The position numbers and the translations under genes are program-made. Below are positions 1 through 7,680 of a stretch of 64,000 nucleotides of DNA, piece by piece (position 1 is the stretch's first letter; every line of letters starts with the position of its first letter). Under the pieces are notes generated by a model. It did not search any database, was not told the DNA's origin, and worked only from the letters and a program-made list of their open reading frames with translations. Source of the DNA: VXYK01 sp965221585 (GTDB taxonomy: Bacteria > Actinomycetota > Acidimicrobiia > Acidimicrobiales > Aldehydirespiratoraceae); NCBI GenBank assembly GCA_965221585.1, contig OZ244898.1:2108001-2172000 (forward strand), in the 5' to 3' direction.

Positions 1-917
1 ACCAGCGTCTTGCCCGAACCAACGTCTCCCTGAAGCAGCCGATGCATCGGATAGTCAACAGCCAGGTCACGGGCGATCTCATCGTTGACACGCTGTTGCG
101 CCTGGGTCAGCGCGAAGGGCAGACGCGCGTGGAAACGATCGACGAGCTCTCCCGACGTATCGTGGCTGACGCCGGACGTTCGCAGCTCGATGCTCATCTT
201 TCGGCGGACCAACTCAAGCTGAACCCGGAACAGCTCGTCGAACACGAGCCGGCGGCGAGCCTCTTGCATTTCCTCCATGGTGCTCGGGTGGTGGATGCCG
301 CGAATCGCGGCTTCTCGGTCCACGAAGTCGAAGCGGTCGAGCACCGCGGCGGGGACCGGATCGCCAAACCCGCGGGGTCGGCTCCGCTTGAGAGCCTCCT
401 CGACGAGTTGGGCCAGCTTGTAGGTCGTCAACCCGGCCTTCTCGGACTGGGGGTAGACAGGGATTATCCGGCCGGTCTGGGTGCCGAGAAGATCAACCAC
501 CGGCGAGGTCATCTGGGATGTCCCGCGGTACCGCTCGAACTTGCCGTGCACCAATACTTCCATGCCCTCGCTGAGCTGTTTGGCGCGCCATTGCTGGTTG
601 AAGAACACCAGGGTGAGCTTTCCGGTGCCGTCACCGATCACGATCTGGGTCAACGTTCGACGGCCTCGAAGCTTGCGACTGTAGGAACTGCGCACGGTAC
701 CGAGCACTGTGGCCTCGTCGCCGGGGACCAGTTCGCCGATCTGGGCCTGTCTGGTGCGGTCCAAGTATCGGCGCGGGTAGTGCTGCAACAGGTCGAGGAC
801 CGTCGAGATCTCCAGGGCAAGTAGTCCGTTCGCGGTTCGTTCGCCGACTCCGGCCAACTGTGTGACCTTGAGGCCGCCGAGATCCTGCAGGGTCAGCGGG
901 GGGTCACCGGCCGGCAT
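1..917 (-). CDS. recG: ATP-dependent DNA helicase RecG, N-terminal part (cut by window edge)
   Basis: RecG remodels stalled replication forks and branched recombination intermediates. About 305 N-terminal residues are present, reading leftward from the ATG at 917. A helix-hairpin-helix-like stretch (GVGERTANGLLALE, residues 23-36) is followed by the OB-fold wedge domain (about 66-150), the linker, and the start of the helicase domain, ending in the Walker A motif GDVGSGKT at the window edge. The rest of the motor domain lies outside. It starts 6 bp after the FakA/YloV gene, so the two are probably co-transcribed; yloV-recG is a widely conserved gene order. Identity is clear from domain order and motif. 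Confidence 0.95.
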   Translation of the reverse strand, partial: MPAGDPPLTLQDLGGLKVTQLAGVGERTANGLLALEISTVLDLLQHYPRRYLDRTRQAQIGELVPGDEATVLGTVRSSYSRKLRGRRTLTQIVIGDGTGKLTLVFFNQQWRAKQLSEGMEVLVHGKFERYRGTSQMTSPVVDLLGTQTGRIIPVYPQSEKAGLTTYKLAQLVEEALKRSRPRGFGDPVPAAVLDRFDFVDREAAIRGIHHPSTMEEMQEARRRLVFDELFRVQLELVRRKMSIELRTSGVSHDTSGELVDRFHARLPFALTQAQQRVNDEIARDLAVDYPMHRLLQGDVGSGKTL

Positions 918-923
918 CCGCGT

Positions 924-2597
924 CTACTCCAAACCGAAATAGTAGGGGTAGAGCGGTTGGCCTCCGTGGTGGACCTCCACCTCCACATCAGCGCGGTTCC
1001 GGGTAATCCAGGACTCGATGTTCGCGGTCGTGTAGTTGTCGGCGTCCTCACCGGTGATCACGGTCAACAACTCGTGGTCCTCGTCGACTATCGCTTCGAG
1101 CAGCCCGGTGGCCGCGGCAAGCATCGACGATCCCACGGTCACGATTCCAGCTTTGCAGATGCCCAGCCAGTCGCCGGTCGCGATCGGTCCCGCGTCGCTC
1201 ACAGCGTCGCGGACTGCCTTGGTCACCTCGCCGGTCACGACACCGCTGAACGCCTCGGTCATGGCAGTGGCGTTGACAGACGCAGCTGACTGAGGGTCGT
1301 ACGCCATCAGCGAGGCCAGTGCTTCGGTCACGCTCTTGGTTGCAACGACTCGCACGGTGCGGTCAGTCTGTTCCTCCACCTGTTGCGCCACCGGGATGAT
1401 GTTCTTGTTGTTGGGGAGAATGATCACCTCAGGGGCCGACACCGACTCCACCGCAGCCACCAATTCCGCCGTCGACGGGTTCATGGACTGGCCGCCGGCG
1501 ACGACGGCCTGAACTCCCATCGACTTCAGGATGGCGACCACACCGGTGCCGGCGCCGACGGCGACAACCGCGGTGGGAACTGTCGGCGCGGGAGCCATGC
1601 CACCGTCGCCTGGTGTTGAGCCGCTGTCGAGGGCAGCTGCGACCCAGTCGCGTTCTTCGAGTTCTGCGAGTTCATCGAGCAGATCCGTGACCCTGATGTT
1701 GTGGGGCCGCCCGATCGCAATGCCGCATTCGATGGCCGCACCGATGTCGTCACAATGGATGTGGCAGTTGTAGATACCCCCGTCTCCGACGACGACTATC
1801 GAGTCGCCAACCTCAGCCCACGCCTCCTTGAAACCCGCGACCTCCTCATCGGGCGCATCGAGCAGGAACATAACCTCGTAGCGGAGATCGGCAATCGACG
1901 GTCCGCCCTCGGTCCGTGTGGCGACTCCCAGCGAACGGCGGTGCGGAGCAGGGGCGGCAGTCAGGGCCGCTTCTGGCATGGGCCGGCCGTCGACAACATG
2001 AAGAGCAGCCTCGTAAAGCAGCACCAGACCGGCCCCGCCGGCGTCCACGACACCGGCATCGGCCAGGACCGACAACAATGTCGGAGTTCGCTCGAGGGAC
2101 TCGGCCGCCTCGTCACGGGCCGCCTCCAGGACTCCGCAGAGGCTCGTCCCCTGAGTCGCAGCATCGGTCGCCGCCTTCGCGGACTCCCTGATCACCGTGA
2201 GAATCGTTCCTTCAACCGGATTTCCGACCGCCGAGTAGGCGCCCTTTGCAGCCGCCGTCAACGCGGTTGCGAACAGCGGACCGTCGATGGCAGCCTGTTC
2301 GGCCACCGTCCCGGAGAACCCGCGCAGGATCTGCGACAGGATGACCCCGCTGTTGCCCCTCGCTCCCATCAGAGATCCATGGGCGATGCCGGCGCACACC
2401 GCGGCCATATCGTCACCCTTGCCGTCGAGTTCTTCAACAACGGACCTCAGAGTCAGCGACATGTTGGTTCCCGTGTCGCCGTCCGGCACCGGATAGACGT
2501 TGAGGTTGTTGATCACCTCTCTGTGATCCGTCAATGCTTCACGAAAAACCACGACAATGCGTCGAAGGGCGGCTGCATCAATTGAGTCGAGCGTCAC
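924..2597 (-). CDS. DAK2/DhaL-domain fatty acid kinase FakA-like (YloV family)
   Basis: The predicted protein has 557 residues. The N-terminal DhaL (DAK2) kinase domain carries the nucleotide/metal motif DGDTGTN at residues 39-45 and GARGNSG near 85-91. The C-terminal half is the FakA-specific domain. In Firmicutes FakA, a DegV-family FakB presents a fatty acid for phosphorylation; no FakB is nearby. An open frame continues upstream to 2789, but that extension has no DhaL character and runs antisense through the cold-shock-like gene. I therefore place the start at the GTG at 2597, 8 nt after TACCAT on this strand. recG follows after 6 bp. Substrate is inferred from family only. Confidence 0.88.
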   Translation of the reverse strand: MTLDSIDAAALRRIVVVFREALTDHREVINNLNVYPVPDGDTGTNMSLTLRSVVEELDGKGDDMAAVCAGIAHGSLMGARGNSGVILSQILRGFSGTVAEQAAIDGPLFATALTAAAKGAYSAVGNPVEGTILTVIRESAKAATDAATQGTSLCGVLEAARDEAAESLERTPTLLSVLADAGVVDAGGAGLVLLYEAALHVVDGRPMPEAALTAAPAPHRRSLGVATRTEGGPSIADLRYEVMFLLDAPDEEVAGFKEAWAEVGDSIVVVGDGGIYNCHIHCDDIGAAIECGIAIGRPHNIRVTDLLDELAELEERDWVAAALDSGSTPGDGGMAPAPTVPTAVVAVGAGTGVVAILKSMGVQAVVAGGQSMNPSTAELVAAVESVSAPEVIILPNNKNIIPVAQQVEEQTDRTVRVVATKSVTEALASLMAYDPQSAASVNATAMTEAFSGVVTGEVTKAVRDAVSDAGPIATGDWLGICKAGIVTVGSSMLAAATGLLEAIVDEDHELLTVITGEDADNYTTANIESWITRNRADVEVEVHHGGQPLYPYYFGLE

Positions 2598-2605
2598 GGC
2601 GATCG

Positions 2606-2611
2606 ATGGTA
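2606..2611 (-). promoter_or_regulatory. Candidate -10 box for the FakA-like gene
   Basis: TACCAT on the minus strand ends 8 nt before the GTG at 2597, the distance expected for a leaderless transcript. No good -35 element is visible. Confidence 0.35.
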
Positions 2612-2646
2612 CTTCCCGCAAGTAGTTCGCGCGAACCTGCAGGCGG

Positions 2647-2652
2647 TACGCT
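2647..2652 (+). promoter_or_regulatory. Candidate -10 box for the cold-shock-like gene
   Basis: TACGCT lies 8 nt before the ATG at 2661, back to back with the divergent FakA-like promoter. No Shine-Dalgarno precedes the start. Confidence 0.35.
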
Positions 2653-2660
2653 CTGCTGCC

Positions 2661-2882
2661 ATGCAGGGAGTCATCAAGAATTTCGACCCGGGCACCGGCG
2701 ACGGCGTGTTGATCAACGAGGCCGACCTCAATGAGGTCGATCTGGCAGACAACGCTCTTGATGGCTCGGTCTTCCGCATGCTGCGTCAAGGCCAGCGGGT
2801 GCAGTTCGATCTGGACGAGTCCGGCAGGGCAACGGCTCTGCGCCTCGGTTCAGAGGTCGACATGTCCACCCCGGAGCTCTGA
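2661..2882 (+). CDS. Degenerate cold-shock-domain protein
   Basis: This 73-residue protein begins with GVIKNFDPGTGDGVLIN, which matches the opening of the cold-shock fold (G-x-V-K-x-F-x-x-x-x-G-x-G-x-I). The later GQRVQFDLDESGRATAL matches its fourth and fifth strands. The aromatic residues of RNP1 (KGFGFI) and RNP2 (VFVH), which stack on nucleic acid in CspA, are replaced here by TGDGVL and non-aromatic residues. It may be a cold-shock-like fold with altered or lost RNA binding. It is divergent from the FakA-like gene, with a 63-bp shared promoter region. Confidence 0.75.
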   Translation: MQGVIKNFDPGTGDGVLINEADLNEVDLADNALDGSVFRMLRQGQRVQFDLDESGRATALRLGSEVDMSTPEL

Positions 2883-2894
2883 GCAGCGCTCAGA
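2878..2894. terminator. Hairpin between convergent genes
   Basis: A perfect 7-bp stem (TCTGAGC / GCTCAGA) with a 3-nt loop includes the stop codon of the cold-shock-like gene. It faces the 3' end of pckA. There is no T tract, so termination is only suggested. Confidence 0.3.
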
Positions 2895-2950
2895 CGAGCA
2901 CTCCTCGGACGAGCGCCAAGCCGGCGTCGGGACCGCCGGACGAAGCGGAC

Positions 2951-4615
2951 CTACATCATCTCGGCTATACCAAGCTCGGCGTAACGCTGCTCCTGGTAGT
3001 TGGCCCGAAACATGTCACGCAGCTTCAAGGCCGCTTCGTCGTACGCTTCGGGGTCGTCCCAGGTGTCACGAGGATTGAGCAACTTGTCGTCGACACCTTC
3101 GCACTCTGTCGGGGTCTTCAGCCCGAGGATCGGATGGACTGCAAGCTCAGCATCGTCGAACTCGCCTCCCAGCGCAGCGTTGAGCAGTCGACGGGTGAGG
3201 GCCAGCGACATCCGCCGACCGGTGCCGTAGGGGCCACCACTCCAACCGGTGTTCAGCAGAATGCAGCGGGAGTCGTGTTCGCCCATGCGTTGTGACAGCA
3301 GATCCGCATAGACGGCCGGCTTCTGAGACATGAACGCGGCACCGAAGCACCCTGAGAACGAGGGAACCGGTTCCGTGACCCCCAATTCGGTCCCCGCCAG
3401 TTTCGACGTGAAGCCCATGACGAAGTGGTACATCGCCTCGCTCGGGTCGAGGATGCAGACCGGCGGTAGGACTCCGAAGGCGTCAGCGGTGAGCAGGACG
3501 ATCGATTCGGGGTGGGGTCCCGACGCTGTAGGGGCGACGTTGGGGTTGGCACTCAGTGGATAGGCGAACCGGGTGTTCTCGGTAATCGAAGCGTCGGTGA
3601 GGTCCAGTTCCTGTGGATCGGTGTCGGCGAGCGGCCTGCCGTCGATCTGCGGCACATTCTCGATCAGGGTGCCCTTCATTGACAGCGCCGCAGCAATGAC
3701 CGGTTCCGCCTCCTTGTCCAGGTCGATCAGCTTGGCGTAGCAGCCGTGTTCCAGGTTGGAGATGCCGCGGTCGGTCCAGACGTGCTCGTCGTCACCGATC
3801 AGCTGACGATCGGGATCGGCCGACAATGTGGTCTTGCCCGTGCCCGAGAGGCCGAATAGCAGCGCGGTGTCTCCAGCGGCGCCCACATTGGCCGAGGAGT
3901 GCATCGAGAGCTGACCCTTGGCCGGAAGCACGAAGTTCATGATCGTGAACATGGCTTTCTTGTTGATCCCGCAATAGTCGGCGGGGCCGAGAACCAGTGC
4001 GATCTCACGTTCGATATCGATGATCACCGCCAGTTCGCTGCGAGTTCCGTCACGCTGCGGGTCGCAGCTGAACGACGGAACGTTGAGCACCGTCCAGCCA
4101 TGCTCTGCACGGTCGCCGTCGTCACGTACATGGTGGGGCAGCATGATGTTGCAGAAGTAAGCGTGGGTGGCGTACTCCCCCACGAACCGGCAGGGTTCGC
4201 TGAACTGGATGTCCGAGCCGCAGAACAGGTCCGCCACGTAGAGGTGTCGGCCCCTGGTGTTGAGATGTTCGACGACGCGCGGCAGCAGGGAATCGAAGGC
4301 TTCCGGGTCGAACTTGGCAAAGCCCTTCTTCCACCAGATCCGTTCGGACACGCTCTCGCGGTTCACGCAGAATGTGTCGTCCACGGGACGGCCGGTGCAG
4401 GCGGGATCCGTGTAGAAGACCAGCGGGCCGTCCACCCCGAGTGCGGTCGCAAACGCCTTCTGCGCATCGCTGGGACCGTCGAATGAGACCCTTCCACGGT
4501 CATTGACGATGGCTTCGCGGAACAACTCGTCCTGCGAGAGCCCGAAACGAAGTTCCAGACCGGACAGCCCCAAGGTTCGTTGAAGTTGGATGGCTGCTTC
4601 TTCCGCAGTGCTCAC
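2951..4615 (-). CDS. pckA: Phosphoenolpyruvate carboxykinase (ATP)
   Basis: PckA converts oxaloacetate plus ATP to phosphoenolpyruvate, CO2 and ADP in the cytosol, the first committed step of gluconeogenesis. The 554-residue length fits the ATP-type family. The P-loop GLSGTGKTT is at residues 255-263 and the kinase-2 metal motif LIGDDEHVW at 272-280; the WTDRGISNLEHGCYAK segment that follows is also typical. The GTG start at 4615 is supported by AGGAGG 7-8 nt upstream. Many actinobacteria, including mycobacteria, use the unrelated-in-sequence GTP-type enzyme, so the ATP type is worth noting. The divergent neighbour is a stand-alone AsnC effector domain. Confidence 0.97.
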   Translation of the reverse strand: MSTAEEAAIQLQRTLGLSGLELRFGLSQDELFREAIVNDRGRVSFDGPSDAQKAFATALGVDGPLVFYTDPACTGRPVDDTFCVNRESVSERIWWKKGFAKFDPEAFDSLLPRVVEHLNTRGRHLYVADLFCGSDIQFSEPCRFVGEYATHAYFCNIMLPHHVRDDGDRAEHGWTVLNVPSFSCDPQRDGTRSELAVIIDIEREIALVLGPADYCGINKKAMFTIMNFVLPAKGQLSMHSSANVGAAGDTALLFGLSGTGKTTLSADPDRQLIGDDEHVWTDRGISNLEHGCYAKLIDLDKEAEPVIAAALSMKGTLIENVPQIDGRPLADTDPQELDLTDASITENTRFAYPLSANPNVAPTASGPHPESIVLLTADAFGVLPPVCILDPSEAMYHFVMGFTSKLAGTELGVTEPVPSFSGCFGAAFMSQKPAVYADLLSQRMGEHDSRCILLNTGWSGGPYGTGRRMSLALTRRLLNAALGGEFDDAELAVHPILGLKTPTECEGVDDKLLNPRDTWDDPEAYDEAALKLRDMFRANYQEQRYAELGIAEMM

Positions 4616-4772
4616 TGGGGACTCCTCCTGAGTGGGCCCGGCCGCAACCGAGTAAGACAGTTGAGCAGGCCGGATCCAGCGGTTACCCTAACTAATCGCT
4701 GGACACCGAAAGAAGTCGAGCCGACATCGTTCAGCGATTGGAACTATCGGCAGAATTGATATTCGACCAGCC

Positions 4773-4807
4773 GGCGGTTTCGTCAGCGAACCCGGTGCGA
4801 AACCGCC
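4773..4807. promoter_or_regulatory. Perfect 10-bp inverted repeat upstream of the AsnC-domain gene
   Basis: The arms GGCGGTTTCG (4773-4782) and CGAAACCGCC (4798-4807) are exact complements separated by 15 nt, 29 bp before the ATG at 4836. It could be an operator or a leader hairpin. Confidence 0.4.
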
Positions 4808-4835
4808 TGGCGAAACCCCAAAATAGGAGACCTGA

Positions 4836-5072
4836 ATGCCTGTAAGCGCCTACATCTTGATCCAAGCCAGCGTTGGCAACGCTGTCGACGTGGCCCATGC
4901 CACCGCGGAACTCGACGAGATCGTCTCGGCCGAGGTCGCAATGGGTCCCTATGACGTGATCGCGCGCGCCGAGACATCGTCGATGGACGATCTCGGCCAG
5001 ATCGTTGTTCATGCAGTTCAAGGAATCGCCGGGGTGGAGCGCACGCTTCTGTGCCCCATTGTCAACGTCTGA
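4836..5072 (+). CDS. Stand-alone Lrp/AsnC-type effector (RAM) domain protein
   Basis: This 78-residue protein is a single AsnC C-terminal domain: beta-alpha-beta-beta-alpha-beta, with the conserved MGPYDVIARAE segment and a GVERTLLCPIV final strand. It has no helix-turn-helix. In Lrp/AsnC regulators this domain oligomerises and binds amino acids; stand-alone copies (SraA/DM1 type) are thought to sense small molecules or modulate full-length partners. AGGAG about 7 nt before the ATG supports the start. It is divergent from pckA across 220 bp that contain a perfect inverted repeat, so a link to gluconeogenesis is possible but unproven. Confidence 0.85.
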   Translation: MPVSAYILIQASVGNAVDVAHATAELDEIVSAEVAMGPYDVIARAETSSMDDLGQIVVHAVQGIAGVERTLLCPIVNV

Positions 5073-5096
5073 TCGAACCGCAGGCCGTGCCGACGG

Positions 5097-5450
5097 TCAG
5101 ACCAGAAGGATCGCTCGAATCCCGAGACCCATCAACCACAGGCTTCCCAGGCCGTACAGCAGGTACGGCCTGTCTCGCATCTCGTTGCGGTAGGCAAAGA
5201 TAATCCCGACCGAAGCGAACGCTGCGAATCCGTACAGTTCGTGCTGCCCACCGATGCCGTCGCGTTCCAGTTGGATCACAACGCCGGTCAGGGCCTGGGC
5301 AACGACGATCATCTGCGCAACACCGACGGCTATCCACCCCAGTCGGCCGCGCAACCGTGCCCAACGATGGGCCAGCAGCGCCCATATCCCAACGGCCCCA
5401 TTGGCTGCGATGACCAGCCAACCGCCGATCTCGTGCAGGTCGTGGATCAC
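5097..5450 (-). CDS. Small four-helix membrane protein, unknown function
   Basis: This 117-residue protein has four hydrophobic segments (roughly residues 7-27, 37-57, 70-88 and 96-116), the last starting after RDRPYLLYGLGS. There is no signal peptide cleavage site and no recognised motif. It begins 6 bp after the stop of the AMACR-type gene on the same strand, so they are probably co-transcribed. I do not recognise a family beyond small integral membrane protein. Confidence 0.7.
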   Translation of the reverse strand: MIHDLHEIGGWLVIAANGAVGIWALLAHRWARLRGRLGWIAVGVAQMIVVAQALTGVVIQLERDGIGGQHELYGFAAFASVGIIFAYRNEMRDRPYLLYGLGSLWLMGLGIRAILLV

Positions 5451-5456
5451 GACGAT

Positions 5457-6599
5457 TCAGGCAACGGCACCCGCCGAACGCAGTTCTGCGACCTCGTCGA
5501 GGTCGAATCCGCACTCAGCGAGCACCTCATCGCTGTGCTGACCGGCATGAGGCGGTGGCCGCAGGATCTCTCCGTCCGTGCGACTGAACCGGGGGGCCGG
5601 GCGAGGTTGAACGATCCCGGCGACCTCGGTGAAAGTTCCCCGGTTCAGGTTGTGTGCATGGTTGGGCGCTTCGCTCATCGACAGCACCGGCGCAAAGCAC
5701 ACATCAGAGCCTTCGATCAGCTCGCACCATTCGTCGCGGGTCCGGGTCTTGAAAATCGCGGCGAGCTCGACTTTGAGGTCGGGCCATTGGCGCTTGTCGT
5801 TCTGCGCGTCCCACTTGGGATCATCGAGTTGGAGCTTCTCTCTCAGTTCGGCGTAGAACTGCGGTTCGATCGAGCCGACGGACACGTACTTGCCGTCGGC
5901 GCACTCATAGGCGTCGTAGTAGTGCGCACCCGTGTCGAGCATGTTGGTGCCGCGTTCATCGTCCCAGATTCCCATCGCCCGCAGCCCGTAGAAGAAGGTG
6001 GCCAGCGAGGCTGCGCCGTCGACCATTGCGGCATCCACAACCTGGCCGTTCCCCGAGGTTCTGGCTTCAAGGACCGCGCAGACGATCCCGAACGCAAGAT
6101 AGGCGCCTCCGCCTCCGAAATCTCCGACGAGGTTGAGTGGCGGAACCGGGCCGCTGTCGACCCGGCCGATCGCGTCCAAAGTGCCCGACAGCGCCACATA
6201 GTTGATGTCATGGCCTGCGGTCGGCGCGTAGGGGCCGCTCTGGCCCCAACCCGTCATCCGGCCGTAGACCAGCGCGGGGTTGCGGGCGAGGCATTCGTCG
6301 GGTCCGATGCCGAGGCGTTCGGCGACTCCCGGACGGAACCCCTCGATCAGCCCGTCGCTCATCGAGACCAGGCGCATCACCACTTCGATACCGTCCGGAG
6401 ATTTGAGGTCGACCCCGATGGAGCGGCGCCCGCGGTTCATGATGTCTGCCGGCGGCTGGTCGGGGTCTCCGCCGCGAACCCGGTCCGCCCGATCGACGCG
6501 GATCACGTCGGCGCCCATGTCGGCCAGCATCATGGCACAGAACGGGCCGGGTCCGATCCCCGCGATCTCAACGATTCTCAAGCCCCCGAGCGGCCCCAT
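5457..6599 (-). CDS. Class III CoA-transferase family protein, alpha-methylacyl-CoA racemase type
   Basis: The 380-residue protein starts with GGLRIVEIAGIGPGPFCAMM and contains GHDINYVALSGTLDAIGR, which carries the active-site histidine of alpha-methylacyl-CoA racemases. GQVVDAAMVDGAASL also fits AMACR/Mcr enzymes better than plain CaiB transferases. AMACR epimerises the 2-methyl group of branched acyl-CoAs so that beta-oxidation of isoprenoid or sterol side chains can proceed. A GGAGAAG about 10 nt upstream supports the ATG at 6599. It is flanked on the same strand by a hydrolase upstream and a membrane protein downstream. The natural substrate cannot be read from sequence. Confidence 0.9.
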   Translation of the reverse strand: MGPLGGLRIVEIAGIGPGPFCAMMLADMGADVIRVDRADRVRGGDPDQPPADIMNRGRRSIGVDLKSPDGIEVVMRLVSMSDGLIEGFRPGVAERLGIGPDECLARNPALVYGRMTGWGQSGPYAPTAGHDINYVALSGTLDAIGRVDSGPVPPLNLVGDFGGGGAYLAFGIVCAVLEARTSGNGQVVDAAMVDGAASLATFFYGLRAMGIWDDERGTNMLDTGAHYYDAYECADGKYVSVGSIEPQFYAELREKLQLDDPKWDAQNDKRQWPDLKVELAAIFKTRTRDEWCELIEGSDVCFAPVLSMSEAPNHAHNLNRGTFTEVAGIVQPRPAPRFSRTDGEILRPPPHAGQHSDEVLAECGFDLDEVAELRSAGAVA

Positions 6600-6654
6600 C
6601 AGTTGCTTCTCCCGTGTCGCGTACCTGGTTCGGACCCTAGCCGAGTCAGGTTCT

Positions 6655-7482
6655 TCAGCCGAAAGTACGAGCCGCGAGCGCGGTGACGCCTTCGACCACG
6701 GCAGGCCAGGCCTGCGGAACGAAATCGTGTGACATCTCCTCGATCAGCAGATACTCGGCGTCACCGATGAGTTCCGCGGTGCGCCGGCCCCCCGACGGAT
6801 CTATCAGCGTGTCCAATCCTCCGTGGATGACCAGTGTCGGGACGGCCAGACCGCGGAGCCCCGCGACACGGTCACCACTGGCCATGATGGCGTTTATCTG
6901 GCGTTGCGCCGCTCCGGGATTCCAGGCACGTTCGTATCCCGCCGCGAGGTTCGCCCGCAGTGTTTCGGGGTCGAACCAATCCGGGTTGGACCAGATTCGA
7001 CCGGCCTTGACGTCAGCTACGATCTGGGCCTCGATCGAGTCCTCGGGGGGTGCAGTGAGAGCGTCCCAGGCATCGAGTGTGGGGTTGCCGACATCCGGTT
7101 CTCCTGTCGTCGACATGATCGACACCATCGCCCGGGTCCGCCCGGGATGTCGGATCGCGGTGGCCTGGGCGATCATTCCACCCATCGAGACTCCCAACAC
7201 CACCGCCTGGGGTACATGGGCGTCGTCCAACACTGCGATCACATCGTCTGCCATGTCGTAAAGGGTGTAGCCGTCGCTGTCGCCGGTCATCGACGACAGC
7301 CCGGCGTCGCGGTTGTCCATTCGGATCACGAAGAAGCCGCGGTCAACGAATGCTCCGCAGAGTTCAGTCGGGTACGACAGCAGTTGGCTGCCCAGTCCCG
7401 GGATGCAGATCAACGCAGGGTCCTCGACCGACCCGAACGTCTCGTACTCGAGTTCTATGGTTCCATTGGTGGCGCGTGGCAT
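6655..7482 (-). CDS. Alpha/beta-fold hydrolase (RdmC/aclacinomycin methylesterase-like)
   Basis: The 275-residue protein has the nucleophile elbow GVSMGG (Ser99), the segment FFVIRMDNRDAGLSS typical of the RdmC-like branch, and a late acid/His pair (GGLDTLID, MSHDF). I start it at the ATG at 7482, where the esterase fold begins; an open frame extends to 7548 without family similarity. It lies 55 bp upstream of the AMACR-type gene on the same strand and may share its transcript. Substrate unknown; an ester or lactone hydrolase is the safest statement. Confidence 0.85.
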   Translation of the reverse strand: MPRATNGTIELEYETFGSVEDPALICIPGLGSQLLSYPTELCGAFVDRGFFVIRMDNRDAGLSSMTGDSDGYTLYDMADDVIAVLDDAHVPQAVVLGVSMGGMIAQATAIRHPGRTRAMVSIMSTTGEPDVGNPTLDAWDALTAPPEDSIEAQIVADVKAGRIWSNPDWFDPETLRANLAAGYERAWNPGAAQRQINAIMASGDRVAGLRGLAVPTLVIHGGLDTLIDPSGGRRTAELIGDAEYLLIEEMSHDFVPQAWPAVVEGVTALAARTFG

Positions 7483-7565
7483 GGCGGACCAGCATGCCCG
7501 GCCGGCGCGCACATTCCGCCCTTCGGTGGTACAGCGCCCAAGAAGCAAGCAGAGCGAGGGCGGGA

Positions 7566-7571
7566 TAGAGT
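7566..7571 (+). promoter_or_regulatory. Candidate -10 box of the thiBPQ operon
   Basis: TAGAGT lies 12 bp before the 5' side of the TPP aptamer, so transcription would begin just upstream of the riboswitch. No clear -35. Confidence 0.35.
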
Positions 7572-7583
7572 CAGTCGTACATA

Positions 7584-7678
7584 CGAATCCGGGGAGCTCG
7601 GGGCAGCCGGGCTGAGAGGTCGACCATCCGCGTCGGCGACCCGCAAGAACCTGATCTGGATAATGCCAGCGGAGGAAA
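7584..7678 (+). ncRNA. TPP (thi-box) riboswitch
   Basis: The conserved parts are present in order: CGGGG (7590-7594), CTGAGA (7612-7617), ACCC (7639-7642) and the long 3' box ACCTGATCTGGATAATGCC (7649-7667) followed by AGC and GGAGGAAA. These closely match the E. coli thiM-type aptamer, with an extended stem between CTGAGA and ACCC. The Shine-Dalgarno GGAGG (7671-7675) of the downstream ATG at 7681 sits within the 3' end of the aptamer. A nearby UCC (7588-7590) could pair with it. This predicts direct translational repression when TPP binds. The genes that follow are a thiamine ABC transporter. Confidence 0.95.
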
Positions 7679-7680
7679 CC

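Noticed and set aside
6823..7680. Upstream extension of the thiB reading frame
   Set aside because: It runs antisense to the hydrolase gene and through the TPP riboswitch; the lipoprotein signal peptide and ribosome site place the start at 7681.
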